From positions 1,488,001 to 1,552,000 of the forward strand of contig NZ_CP014136.1 in the NCBI RefSeq assembly GCF_002291425.1: a stretch of DNA of 64,000 nt. The letters are read 5' to 3'. The notes under the pieces were generated by a model, which saw only the letters and a list, made by a program, of their open reading frames with translations, ran no database searches and was not told where the DNA came from. The translations under genes and the position numbers were made by a program. Positions 1-8,472 of this stretch are shown here, one piece after another. Each line of letters starts with the position of its first letter. Position 1 is the stretch's first letter. This DNA is from Gibbsiella quercinecans. Lineage in GTDB: Bacteria > Pseudomonadota > Gammaproteobacteria > Enterobacterales > Enterobacteriaceae.

Positions 1-57
1 CTGCCGGCGCTGGTGCTGGCGATGCCTATTTCATCGCTGTGGTCAGCCTTCTTCTAG
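1..57 (+). CDS. C-terminal tail of a hydrophobic protein (partial)
   Basis: Frame 1 is open from the window edge and ends at a TAG at 55-57. The 18 residues visible (ending in SSLWSAFF) are hydrophobic and fit the last membrane segment of an integral membrane protein. Nothing more can be said about family. The gene converges on the DUF1615 gene, with only 4 bases between the two stop codons. Confidence 0.4.
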   Translation: MPALVLAMPISSLWSAFF

Positions 58-61
58 CCGG

Positions 62-1162
62 CTACTGCGCCCTGGCCAGGCAGCGCTGGTAGCGCTCGTC
101 CACCCGCTTGGCAAACCAGGCGGTGGTCAGTTTACGGGTGATTTTCGGGCTTTCCAGCGAAATGCCCGGCAGTATCGCCCGCGGCAGCGTTTTACCCGCG
201 GCCTTATCTGCCTGTGCATAAACCCGCTGGTAGAGCGTAGTGTCTTCAAACGCCTGCTCGTTACCCTTTTCCAACGCACGACGGATCGCCGAATCACTCA
301 TCGCCAGGCGCTTGCCCAACGAGCGCACCGCCAGTTCGGTTGAACCGGGCTTGTCCGTGCCGTAATTGATCACATCGCCATCCAACGCCAGCGGAATGCC
401 ACTCAGGCGGCTGACCGCGCTTTGGAACGCGGCATTGCGGCTGGCGTACCAACCGGCATTGAAATCGGCAAAGCGATAAATCGGCTGGCTGTAATCAGCC
501 GGGTAACCAAGCAAGTGCATGATGCCGAAATACATGCCGCCACGGCGGCTGAACACTTCACGGCGAATCGAGCCGTCGATGGCGTAGGGGTAGCCTTTGG
601 CGTGCGCCTCGGCGAACGCAATGCTGACCTGCATCGGCCCGCCGGTGCGCACCGGGTTCAGGCGGCCAAACAGCTTCTGCCCCATCGGCACCATATCGAT
701 GAAATCATCAAAGATCTCACTCAGTTCTTTTTCGCTACGCACTTTGTCCAAACGTTCGCTGTAGCTTTTGCCGTTTGGCGATGTGATCAACAACGCGGTG
801 TGCACCAAAAACGGCGGAATATGCATTTGGCCGGCGCGGCGATCGATCTCTTGCCAGGCGATTTTCGCCAGCCCCGGCACCTGCGGGTTAGCCCGGAAGG
901 TGGACTCCTGCTCGGTAACGGCCAATACCGCGCACAGGTTCTCATTGCTGGCGGGGATGCCCTGCGCCACAAAGGCGGCGGTAATGTCAGTGGCCCAGCC
1001 CTGGCGATCGCTGGCATTTGCCGGCAGCAGCCGGCCCAATTGCGCTTTAACGTCCGCCGGGCGCGGCGCCGGCGCCTCGGGTGCTTTGCTGGTACAGCCG
1101 GCCAGCGCCAGCAACGCAGCCAGCACGCAGCCACGCGGCGCAAAAATACGGTAATTTGGCAT
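62..1162 (-). CDS. DUF1615 family lipoprotein
   Basis: About 366 residues. The N-terminus is a lipoprotein signal: a short basic start, a hydrophobic stretch and a lipobox LALAGC with the lipidated Cys at about residue 23, followed by a Pro/Ala-rich linker. The rest matches the DUF1615 family of enterobacterial lipoproteins, whose function is not established; a muramidase-like fold has been suggested from motifs such as AVTEQESTF, but I cannot prove it. I chose the ATG at 1162, preceded by AGGG, because the longer reading frame adds 23 residues that would bury the signal peptide. Family call is firm, role unknown. Confidence 0.75.
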   Translation of the reverse strand: MPNYRIFAPRGCVLAALLALAGCTSKAPEAPAPRPADVKAQLGRLLPANASDRQGWATDITAAFVAQGIPASNENLCAVLAVTEQESTFRANPQVPGLAKIAWQEIDRRAGQMHIPPFLVHTALLITSPNGKSYSERLDKVRSEKELSEIFDDFIDMVPMGQKLFGRLNPVRTGGPMQVSIAFAEAHAKGYPYAIDGSIRREVFSRRGGMYFGIMHLLGYPADYSQPIYRFADFNAGWYASRNAAFQSAVSRLSGIPLALDGDVINYGTDKPGSTELAVRSLGKRLAMSDSAIRRALEKGNEQAFEDTTLYQRVYAQADKAAGKTLPRAILPGISLESPKITRKLTTAWFAKRVDERYQRCLARAQ

Positions 1163-1343
1163 TTTTTCCCTGAAGATCATCGAATAGACTGCGGTGACGT
1201 TATCCCAGCCGGGCATTATGATCCAGCCCACACGGCGGAAAAACGCCTGCCGGCCATGTTAATCACTGCCAATAAGGTGTATTTTACATGCATCTTATTA
1301 ATCATCATCAGGCCGAAACCGGCGCCACATCAGGGGAAAACCC

Positions 1344-2201
1344 ATGGAAACACTATTCTGCTATAAAACCATGCCGCAATGGGACAACGCCACGCTGCCC
1401 GCGGCTTTCCGGCAAAAGCACAACACGCAGGCCGGCACCTGGGCCAGGCTGCGGATACTGCGCGGCACGTTGGATTTTGCACTGATGACCGAAGCCGGGG
1501 AAACCACTCAAACCCTGCAGTTCACCCCGGAAAGCCAGCCGCCGTTCGTGGAGCCGCAGCAATGGCACCGCATCGTTTCCTGTTCTGCCGATATGCTCTG
1601 CCAACTGGCGTTTTACTGCAGCGCGGAAGACTACTACCAGAAAAAACACGGCCTGACGCGCACCCACTCTGAAGTCATTGCAGCCGTGGAGCAGATCGCC
1701 CCCGGCAACGCGTTGGATCTGGGCTGTGGCAGCGGGCGCAATGCGTTGTATCTGAACCTGAAAGGCTTCAACGTAACCGCCTGGGATAAAAACCCACTGA
1801 GCATCGCCACGCTCAACGGCATTATCGATCAAGAAAGGCTGAGCAACATCACCGCCGCCGAGCGGGATCTCAACAGCCTGCGCCTTAGCGGCCAGTATGA
1901 TTTTATCCTCTCAACGGTGGTGATGATGTTCCTGGAGCCGGCCGCCATACCGCGCCTGCTGCTGGACATGCAGGCCAGCACCGTGCCCAGCGGCTATAAC
2001 CTGATCGTCGCCGCAATGGATACCCCTGACTACCCGTGCCCGCTGCCCTTCCCGTTCACCTTTAAGCCCGGCGAGCTGAAAAACGCCTACCAGGGCTGGG
2101 ATATCATCAAATACAATGAGGACGTGGGCGCACTGCATAAAACCGATGCCGAAGGCAACCGTATCCGCCTGCGTTTCGCCACCCTCCTGGCGCGGAAATA
2201 A
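1344..2201 (+). CDS. tehB: TehB, SAM-dependent methyltransferase (tellurite resistance), long form
   Basis: 285 residues. Residues 1-90 form the beta-rich N-terminal extension found in the long TehB proteins (as in Haemophilus, about 286 residues; E. coli TehB, 197 residues, lacks it). Residues 105-285 are a class I methyltransferase with motif I DLGCGSG at 125-131. TehB methylates tellurite and selenite with S-adenosylmethionine and contributes to oxidant and metalloid resistance in the cytosol. The start has AGGGG eight bases upstream. No tehA is next to it in the window. Its 3' flank was included in the duplication described at 4485-4494. Confidence 0.9.
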   Translation: METLFCYKTMPQWDNATLPAAFRQKHNTQAGTWARLRILRGTLDFALMTEAGETTQTLQFTPESQPPFVEPQQWHRIVSCSADMLCQLAFYCSAEDYYQKKHGLTRTHSEVIAAVEQIAPGNALDLGCGSGRNALYLNLKGFNVTAWDKNPLSIATLNGIIDQERLSNITAAERDLNSLRLSGQYDFILSTVVMMFLEPAAIPRLLLDMQASTVPSGYNLIVAAMDTPDYPCPLPFPFTFKPGELKNAYQGWDIIKYNEDVGALHKTDAEGNRIRLRFATLLARK

Positions 2202-2234
2202 CGCCCACGGTTGCGCCACAACCGGCGCTCTGGC

Positions 2235-2704
2235 GGCATTCCCGCGGCCTATCGGCGCGGGAAATCTCCTTAGCCTGCACGGTTACCGGTCATAAAGCCG
2301 ACCATCTCCCCTTCATCAAGCTGCTCCCGCGGCAGATCGGCGACGATCCGCCCGCTATACATGATCAGGCAGCGATCCACCAGCGCCTGTAATTCGGCCA
2401 GATCCGTGGAATACACCAGCACCGCCCCGCCTTTAGCGGCAAAGCGATTGATCGCCTGGTAGATGATCTCTTTGGTGCCCACGTCAACGCCACGGGTGGG
2501 ATCAAACAGCAGCAGCGTTTCTGCGCCGGTCAATAGGGCGCGGGCAATCAACGCCTTTTGCTGATTGCCGCCGGAAAGGTTGCTGATTTTGAAGTTCAAA
2601 TAGCGCTCGCTCAGTTCCACTTCGGGCGCGACGCTTTGGATCGATCGCCGCTCGCGATCGCCAAAAATCAGCCCCGCGCGGGCAAAACGTTGCAAAACCG
2701 GTTG
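2235..2704 (-). pseudogene. Truncated second copy of the ribose-type ABC ATPase 3' end
   Basis: These 470 bases are almost identical to 4497-4966, the last part of the intact ATPase gene and its downstream flank. They carry the C-terminal 140 or so residues, including signature LSGGNQQ and the odd Walker B LLLFDPTRG, down to the same stop codon. At 2704/2705 identity stops abruptly and unrelated AT-richer sequence begins, so the ATP-binding first half is missing. The few differences are mostly silent, implying a fairly recent duplication. A reading frame continues to 2911 through unrelated sequence, but it cannot make a working ATPase. Confidence 0.9.
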
Positions 2705-2838
2705 AATACTCTGCTTTTTTGGGGGGATTACCGTTCTGTTCCATAACAGCTCCTGTTTGTGATTAGAGCAGCTGTGGTGCGGAGATTGTGATTTTTTCAG
2801 TGTATCAACAATGTTGACTCTTTTTTTAACCCGGCTTA

Positions 2839-2862
2839 ATGTATATCCAAACGTATATACAT
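2839..2862. promoter_or_regulatory. Probable autoregulatory operator of mazEF
   Basis: A perfect 8-base inverted repeat, ATGTATAT and ATATACAT with an 8-base spacer, lies 17 bases before the antitoxin start. AbrB-type antitoxins of this kind usually repress their own operon by binding such palindromes. The binding itself is inference. Confidence 0.65.
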
Positions 2863-2879
2863 CTTGTGGAGAATGAATT

Positions 2880-3125
2880 ATGGCGCAGTCAGTGGTTAAA
2901 AAATGGGGCAATAGCCCATCTGTAAGGTTGCCAGCGGCGATTATGAAAGCAGCAGCGCTGAATGTTGATGATACTGTGGATATTGTCGTAGAAAATGGCC
3001 GTATTGTGATCGTTCCGGTACGAGCGAAAGAGTATTCGTTAGATGCGTTGTTAGTTGGAATAACTGATGAAAATCTGCATGAGAAAGTGGATTTTGGTGG
3101 ACCGGTTGGGAAGGAATTGATCTAA
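2880..3125 (+). CDS. mazE: MazE/PemI-type antitoxin (AbrB/SpoVT fold)
   Basis: 81 residues. The N-terminal 45 residues (VVKKWGNSPSVRLPAAI...) are the swapped-hairpin DNA-binding domain of MazE/PemI antitoxins; the acidic C-terminus should wrap the toxin. It binds and neutralises the partner at 3125-3457 and is expected to repress the operon through the palindrome just upstream. GGAG lies about nine bases before the ATG. It overlaps the toxin start by one base, typical of translational coupling. The base composition is AT-richer than the surroundings and it sits among IS fragments, so horizontal arrival is likely. Confidence 0.88.
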   Translation: MAQSVVKKWGNSPSVRLPAAIMKAAALNVDDTVDIVVENGRIVIVPVRAKEYSLDALLVGITDENLHEKVDFGGPVGKELI

Positions 3126-3457
3126 TGGTATCGCGTTTTGTACCTGATGCCGGTGATTTAATCTGGCTAGACTTCGATCCGGTAGAAGGGCATGAGCAGG
3201 GCGGACGCCGACCAGCTGTTGTCTTGTCACCTTTTGCCTACAACAACAAGGTTGGGCTATTGCTGTGCGTTCCATGCACGACAAAGGCTAAGGATTATCC
3301 ATTTGAGGTGGAAATCGCGGGTGATAGGGACGGCGTGGCACTGGCGGATCAGGTGACATGCATAGACTGGCGGGCAAGGAAGGTTGCCAAAAAAGGGATA
3401 GTCAGTGCTGCCGAACTTGCAGATATCAGGGCTAAAGCAAAAGCGCTGATCGGATAA
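3125..3457 (+). CDS. mazF: MazF/PemK-type endoribonuclease toxin
   Basis: 110 residues, normal length for MazF. It shows the N-terminal motif DAGDLIWLDFDPVEGHEQGGRRPAVVLS typical in layout (G-D-I/L, the conserved GHEQ-x-RRP region with the catalytic Arg), then the VPCTTK strand and the DQV strand carrying the second active-site region. The family cuts single-stranded mRNA at short specific sites. Nothing suggests inactivation, and the antitoxin is also intact. Together they may stabilise the surrounding scar region. Whether the pair is closer to ChpB, PemK or MazF cannot be decided by eye. Confidence 0.9.
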   Translation: MVSRFVPDAGDLIWLDFDPVEGHEQGGRRPAVVLSPFAYNNKVGLLLCVPCTTKAKDYPFEVEIAGDRDGVALADQVTCIDWRARKVAKKGIVSAAELADIRAKAKALIG

Positions 3458-3477
3458 GCCTCTAAATAACACACTCC

Positions 3478-3530
3478 ATACCCTTCACATCCACGCCGTA
3501 TGTCGCGGCGAATCAGGATGTGAGGGGTAT
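3478..3530. repeat. Inverted repeat downstream of mazF
   Basis: A 15-base arm beginning ATACCC and its near-perfect complement ending GGGTAT (one mismatch) enclose 23 bases. There is no T-run, so it is more like a palindromic intergenic repeat or the end of a lost element than a classical terminator, although it could stop or protect the mazEF transcript. Confidence 0.6.
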
Positions 3531-3668
3531 CATCTTTGGAGCAACTGCTAGAAACGATTAACGGAGCCTGTACACCATTCTAATGGAATGGACGCCCCCA
3601 TTTAACCGGCATCAATGTGCCAAAATGGTTGTGTCATAGCACACTATTTTACAACAGGAGCGTCCACC

Positions 3669-3831
3669 ATGAAGATTACAACGATTGGTATCGATCTGGC
3701 AAAAAGCGTCTTTCAACTCCACGACATTGATGCACAGGGTAAGACTGTGCTCAAAAAACAGTTGCCGCCCTCAAAAATGTTGGCGTATTTTGCCAATCTC
3801 CCGCCTTGTTGTATTGGTATGGAAGCGTGCG
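3669..3831 (+). pseudogene. 5' fragment of an IS110-family transposase
   Basis: About 54 residues beginning MKITTIGIDLAKSVFQLHD, the N-terminal RuvC-like (DEDD) motif that marks IS110-family transposases; the intact enzyme is over 300 residues. Some 5' flank of the element, from around 3580, is probably also present. At about 3832 the sequence switches in mid-gene to part of a different IS. It cannot be active. Confidence 0.85.
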
Positions 3832-4197
3832 GTGTCAAAAGAAGCGGCAGAAATGGCGTTGGATGCGCTGGAGGCGAAATGGGGCCAGCAGTATCCGGTG
3901 GTGCTCCAATCGTGGCGTCGCAAGTGGGAAAATCTGTCGGCCTACTTCCGCTATCCGGCAGACATCCGCAAGGTGATTTACACCACCAACGCCATCGAGT
4001 CAGTTCACCGGCAGTTCCGTAAGCTGACGAAAACCAAAGGCGCCTCCCCGAATGAAAACAGCCTGTTAAAGGTGCTTTACCTGGGGCTGATGAATGCGCA
4101 GAAGAAATGGACCATGCCGATTCAGAACTGGAACTTGACCTTATCGCAGTTAGCCATTTATTTTGATGGGCGGCTGAATAAGGTGATTACGCTATAA
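3832..4197 (+). pseudogene. 3' fragment of an IS256-family transposase
   Basis: About 121 residues matching the C-terminal end of IS256 (Mutator-like) transposases such as that of IS285: the segment YFRYPADIRKVIYTTNAIES, with the conserved NAIE motif, followed by the Q-F-R-K-L and N-E-N region. The catalytic Asp residues lie upstream in the intact protein and are missing. It is fused in frame to the IS110 fragment, so one reading frame runs through both. The terminal repeat of the element probably lies within 4198-4245. Confidence 0.85.
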
Positions 4198-4288
4198 CGA
4201 ACTTATCGTGACACGGAATTTCTAACACGCCCAATTGATACTCAAATATCGCAAGTTTCTGAGTCAAATATCGCACGCCGCATCATGC

Positions 4289-4494
4289 TGTCGCCACTGC
4301 TGCCGATCATGCCCGCCGACATCACGCCGCCGTACATAAACAGTGAAGCCACCGACAAATCCATGCCGCCGGCCAGGATGAAAGCCTTACAGCGCGCCCA
4401 CTTCACGCCGATGCCGGACAGCCCGGCGGCGGTGTCATCCGCACCGATGGCATACAGCGCAATGCCGGTATCGGTGCGCTTGATAACGCCCACG
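4289..4494 (-). pseudogene. Mosaic remnant of the two ABC permease genes
   Basis: Bases 4289-4379 match 8154-8244 (inside the first permease gene) and 4372-4484 match 8782-8894 (inside the second). The two meet at the shared octamer GCCAGGAT, present in both parents. Bases 4485-4494 then match 2200-2209, the flank right after tehB. It is therefore a deletion-fused relic of a second transporter copy together with the junction of an old tandem duplication. It has no coding capacity of its own. Confidence 0.88.
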
Positions 4495-4531
4495 ATGGCA
4501 TTCCCGCGGCCCATCGGCGCGGGAAATCTCC

Positions 4532-6043
4532 TTAGCCCGCACGGTTACCGGTCATAAAGCCGACCATCTCTCCTTCATCAAGCTGCTCCCGCGGAAGATC
4601 GGCGACGATCCGCCCGCTATACATGATCAGGCAGCGATCCACCAGCGCCTGTAATTCAGCCAGATCCGTGGAATACACCAGCACCGCCCCGCCTTTAGCG
4701 GCAAAGCGATTGATCGCCTGGTAGATGATCTCTTTGGTGCCCACGTCAACGCCACGGGTAGGATCAAACAGCAGCAGCGTTTCTGCGCCGGTCAACAGCG
4801 CGCGGGCAATCAACGCCTTTTGCTGATTGCCGCCGGAAAGGTTGCTGATTTTGAAGTTCAAATAGCGCTCACTCAGTTCCACTTCGGGCGCGACGCTTTG
4901 GATCGATCGCCGCTCGCGATCGCCGAAAATCAGCCCCGCGCGGGCAAAACGTTGCAAAACCGGTTGGGTGACATTTGCCGCCGTCGAGAGCGTGGGGAAA
5001 ATCCCCTCGCTTTTACGATCCTCGGCCACAAAGGCGATGCCGCCATGTTTATGCAACGCGTCGCGCGGGTTACGCAGCGTAACTTCATGATCCTGCAGCA
5101 GCATTTGCCCGCCCTGCGGGCGCATCAGGCCCGCCAGCGTGCGGAACAGTTCGCGCTGGCCCTGCCCTTCAAGGCCGGCCACGCCGAGGATCTCGCCTTT
5201 AAACAGTTGGAAAGACACATCGCGGAAATTTTGCCCGCACAGATCGTTGGCCACCAGCGCCGCCTGTTGCCGCTGCGGCGTCGCCCGCGCGGCGGCCTGG
5301 CTGTGCGCAGAGCGCCGGCCCACCATCATTTCAAAGATATCGCCATTGGTGACCTGCGCCAGCTGCACCGTCGAGATGGTTTTGCCGCTGCGCAGCACCG
5401 TGGCATGGCTGGCGATCGCGCGGATCTCGGCCAGGCGATGGGAAATATACAGCACCGCGGTGCCCATCGCCGTCAGGCGACGAATCAAGGCAAACAGCCA
5501 GTCTACATCGGCCAGCGCACCGGTCGGCTCATCCAGGATCAGCAGCCGTGGGCGATAATGCATTGCCCGCACGATCTCGATCCGCTGGCGCGCTGCCAGA
5601 GAAAGGCTGTCGACGCTGGCGCCGGCCGGGATATCAAAAACGTTGTGATCCGCCAGGATCTGCTCCGCCTGGCTCAACATCCGTTTGGGCGAACTAAAGA
5701 CGATCTGCTGCTTTAATGACTTCGGCAGGAAAAAGTTCTGCGCCACGCTCAGGTTGGGTAACAGGCTAAGCTCCTGAAAGGCGGTGCTGACGCCGGTATG
5801 GCGCGCCTGCACCAGAGTGCGCGGCGTGTAGGCCTTGCCCTCCAGCGTGATGCTGCCGGCGTTGGGCGCCACTACGCCGGACAGGATTTTCACCAGCGTC
5901 GATTTCCCCGCCCCGTTCTCCCCCAAAATCGCCTGAACCTGCCCTGGCGCAATGTGCATTGAGACGCTTTCCAGCGCCACGGTCGCGCCATAGGATTTGG
6001 CGACCGCCGAAAGCTGCATACCTTCTGACATCAGTTGTTGCAT
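4532..6043 (-). CDS. Ribose-type (CUT2) ABC importer, double-domain ATPase
   Basis: 503 residues, two ATPase domains in tandem. Domain 1 has Walker A GENGAGKST at 41-49, a signature variant LSLAARQ and Walker B LLILDEPTG. Domain 2 has the degenerate Walker A usual for this family (GLEGQGQ), signature LSGGNQQ, and an unusual Walker B: FD replaces the normal DE before PTRG, so the catalytic Glu is gone. Only domain 1 looks hydrolytically competent. GGAGG precedes the ATG at 6043. It is the last gene of the run that starts with nitrile hydratase and powers the two permeases at 7438-9479. The substrate is not shown by sequence; an amide, nitrile or glycoside is an inference from context. Confidence 0.88.
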   Translation of the reverse strand: MQQLMSEGMQLSAVAKSYGATVALESVSMHIAPGQVQAILGENGAGKSTLVKILSGVVAPNAGSITLEGKAYTPRTLVQARHTGVSTAFQELSLLPNLSVAQNFFLPKSLKQQIVFSSPKRMLSQAEQILADHNVFDIPAGASVDSLSLAARQRIEIVRAMHYRPRLLILDEPTGALADVDWLFALIRRLTAMGTAVLYISHRLAEIRAIASHATVLRSGKTISTVQLAQVTNGDIFEMMVGRRSAHSQAAARATPQRQQAALVANDLCGQNFRDVSFQLFKGEILGVAGLEGQGQRELFRTLAGLMRPQGGQMLLQDHEVTLRNPRDALHKHGGIAFVAEDRKSEGIFPTLSTAANVTQPVLQRFARAGLIFGDRERRSIQSVAPEVELSERYLNFKISNLSGGNQQKALIARALLTGAETLLLFDPTRGVDVGTKEIIYQAINRFAAKGGAVLVYSTDLAELQALVDRCLIMYSGRIVADLPREQLDEGEMVGFMTGNRAG

Positions 6044-6059
6044 GGTCGGGTACCTCCTT

Positions 6060-6084
6060 CCCGGTGGTGGCAGGCACCACCGGG
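6060..6084 (-). promoter_or_regulatory. Intercistronic hairpin between binding-protein and ATPase genes
   Basis: Perfect 10-base arms CCCGGTGGTG and CACCACCGGG around a 5-base loop, directly after the binding-protein stop and before the ATPase ribosome site. There is no T-run. Such hairpins protect the upstream mRNA and raise the amount of binding protein relative to ATPase. Confidence 0.6.
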
Positions 6085-6093
6085 ATATGGGGA

Positions 6094-7317
6094 TCAGGGT
6101 TGAACGGTCGGCTGCACTTTGGTCAGCTTGTACTGATCCGGCGCCGCCTGGCAGCGTTCGCAGTTAATGCCCGGCTCATCCGCCGCTTTAACGATCTCCG
6201 CCGGCAACGGTTGGATGGTGGCGCCCGGCGTCGGGATGCCTTTCAGCGCTGAATCCAGCGAGATCTCCGGCAGGTATTGCGGATGGTAGATTTCGGTGGA
6301 GAAGCCTTCCGGCACCAGATTTTTTTCAAACACGTTGCAGCCATTGGCAATGGTGCCGCCCTGGCACAGTTTGATCTGATCGGCAGTGACCCACGGCAAT
6401 GGATATTCGATATTGGTGGGCTCCAGCTTGCGCTTGCCGGTAAGCACTTCCATCATCAGCTTGAAAGCATAACCGGCCGTGGCGGGTGGTGAACCGGCGG
6501 AAACGCCGTTCAGGCCGCGCTGGCGATAATCAGCGTTGAGGAAGCCCAGACGGAAACCGTTCATGTTTTCGCCCATGATCGGCATCATGCGGCCTTTGCG
6601 ATCGGCCACCGCGTTCAGCACGCCGGCCTCGCCCAGTTCCGACCAGATACCGTCAACATCCGGGTGCGCCGCCAGCGCTTTGGCGGTTTCACGCTGGCTG
6701 ATGCGATCGTCCCAGTAGCCGTAGTATTCAGACACCACCTGGATCTGCGGGTATTTCGCGAAGATATGCATGGCGCCGTCATAGTGGCGCTTATCGACCG
6801 ACGTGCCCGGCACGCCGCGGTTCATAAATATCTTCCCTTTGCCGCCGAGCTGATTAACCAATTCCTGCGCCATATTCTCGCCGGCGCCGGCGGAAATATA
6901 GCTCACGTTGTAGGCACATTTTTCCGTTACCGTGGAGTCAAACATGAAGAACTTCACCCCCTGGCTGCAGCCGCGCCGCACTACCCGATTGAGCGCGGTG
7001 GGTGAAATCGGGAAGCTGATAATGCCGTCGGCTTTAGCGGCAATCATGCTTTCATAAGCCGATATTTGCGCCTGCGGATCGGTGCCGGAAATAACCTCGG
7101 TTAACTCGACCATTTTGTCGTAAGGCGGCGTCTTCGCCAGTGCCTTGATGATATTAGCGGTTTCACTCATCCAGTTATTCCCGCTATAGCTTAAACTCAG
7201 GTAGATTTTATATTTCTTTGGTTCTTCCTCGGCGTGCGCCGTAGAAAAATAACCCAGTAACCCCAGCGTAATGGCGGCCGCGGCCGCACATCTTTTAAGA
7301 CGTGTATGCAGAAACAT
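6094..7317 (-). CDS. Periplasmic binding protein of the ribose-type ABC importer
   Basis: 407 residues with a Sec signal peptide ending at AHA (about residue 29). The mature part has the type I periplasmic binding fold of sugar-type receptors: YKIYLSLSYSGNNW near the start, a stretch recognising the first lobe, then IISFPISPTALNRVV and the hinge. It is longer than RbsB (about 296) and carries an extra C-terminal tail with Cys pairs (CQGG..NGC, INCERC) that may form disulfides. It should deliver the substrate to the two permeases. An AGGAG site precedes the start. Co-transcription with nitrile hydratase suggests a nitrogenous or nitrile ligand, which is unproven. Confidence 0.85.
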   Translation of the reverse strand: MFLHTRLKRCAAAAAITLGLLGYFSTAHAEEEPKKYKIYLSLSYSGNNWMSETANIIKALAKTPPYDKMVELTEVISGTDPQAQISAYESMIAAKADGIISFPISPTALNRVVRRGCSQGVKFFMFDSTVTEKCAYNVSYISAGAGENMAQELVNQLGGKGKIFMNRGVPGTSVDKRHYDGAMHIFAKYPQIQVVSEYYGYWDDRISQRETAKALAAHPDVDGIWSELGEAGVLNAVADRKGRMMPIMGENMNGFRLGFLNADYRQRGLNGVSAGSPPATAGYAFKLMMEVLTGKRKLEPTNIEYPLPWVTADQIKLCQGGTIANGCNVFEKNLVPEGFSTEIYHPQYLPEISLDSALKGIPTPGATIQPLPAEIVKAADEPGINCERCQAAPDQYKLTKVQPTVQP

Positions 7318-7437
7318 AATTAACTCCTAATATTCACCCGTTATACGTCAAGCATTAAGCACGCACGGATCCCGCCGGGCCGCTGCCGGAAATACATTGG
7401 ATTGCACTGTTATTGTGAATGAAATAACGTCGTTTTA

Positions 7438-8472
7438 TTAACGCGTAAATAACGCCCTGGTTTTGCCGGTCAGAAAAATAAATGAATTTGCCGAACCGGA
7501 CTGGAACAATAACGCCACGGTGATAATGGCGCCGGAGACAATTAACCGCCACCCCTGATCGAGCCCGGTGGCGGCAATAACCGAATCCACGGTGACTAAA
7601 AACAACGCCCCGGCAATGGTGCCGATAAACGTGCCCTTGCCGCCGAGAATCGACGATCCCCCCACCACCACCGCGGCGATGGAAGGCAACAGGTAGGGAT
7701 CGCCCATGCGCAGGGTTGCGCCGTCGGAATAGCCCGTGAGCAATGCTCCGCCCAGCGCCGCACACAGGCCGCTCAGCGCGTAAGCACCCACGGTAGTCGC
7801 CCCCACCGGGATACCGCTGACCTTCGCCGCCCCCGCGCTGCCGCCCAGCGCATACAAATTGCGCCCAAACACCGTGCGGGTTTGTATCGCCAGCCCCAGC
7901 AGACTAAAGACGATAAAGAACAGCACAATGCACGGGACGCCGAACAGGTTGCCTTTCACCAGCTCGGTCAGCAGCCGGGGCGATGCGCCCAGGGTACTGC
8001 CGCCGCTGGCGCCCAGGGCCAGTGAGGCCACGATAATCCCGGTGCCCATCGTCATGATGAACGGCGGGATGCGCAGCAGCGTGATCCCCAGCCCGCTGAT
8101 GGCGCCGATAGCCGCCGCAGACAGCAGGATAAAGGGCAGCATATAGGCGATGTTGTCGCCACTGCTGCCGATCATGCCCGCCGACATCACGCCGCCGTAC
8201 ATAAACAGTGAAGCCACCGACAAATCCATGCCGCCGGCCAGGATCACCAGCCCCTGGCCAAACGCCACCACCAACAGAAATGAGGTCAGGGTAATGATCA
8301 TCAATACCTGCGCCCAGGAGCCCAGCGCGGGGCTAATCACGCGGGAGAACAGGATCATCAACACGGTCACCGCCAGCAGCAGCAACGGCGCCACGGCTTC
8401 CGGGTTGAAGCGGCTGCTACCGCGTTGATCGACACGGCCTTCGCCGGGCGCCGTGAGGGTTGATTTATTCAT
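7438..8472 (-). CDS. Ribose-type ABC permease, subunit 2
   Basis: 344 residues with the hydrophobic pattern of BPD_transp_2 (RbsC-like) permeases, 8-10 membrane segments. Characteristic features include ILAGGMDLSVASLFMYGG (the G-x-DLS motif), GVTLL/IPPFIMTMGT and the cytosolic coupling region RTVFGRNLYALGGS. Its start overlaps the stop of the preceding permease by four bases (ATGA), so translation is coupled. Two different permeases indicate a heteromeric channel, unlike the homodimer of RbsC. Part of this gene (8154-8244) is copied in the scar at 4289-4379. Confidence 0.9.
   Translation of the reverse strand: MNKSTLTAPGEGRVDQRGSSRFNPEAVAPLLLLAVTVLMILFSRVISPALGSWAQVLMIITLTSFLLVVAFGQGLVILAGGMDLSVASLFMYGGVMSAGMIGSSGDNIAYMLPFILLSAAAIGAISGLGITLLRIPPFIMTMGTGIIVASLALGASGGSTLGASPRLLTELVKGNLFGVPCIVLFFIVFSLLGLAIQTRTVFGRNLYALGGSAGAAKVSGIPVGATTVGAYALSGLCAALGGALLTGYSDGATLRMGDPYLLPSIAAVVVGGSSILGGKGTFIGTIAGALFLVTVDSVIAATGLDQGWRLIVSGAIITVALLFQSGSANSFIFLTGKTRALFTR

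Noticed and set aside
422-1366. 314-codon open frame on the plus strand
   Set aside because: Overlaps the DUF1615 lipoprotein gene on the other strand, which has a lipobox and ribosome site; the plus frame has neither.
4242-4514. 90-codon frame in the scar region as a gene
   Set aside because: It joins fragments of two permease genes and flank sequence; a product of deletions, not a gene.
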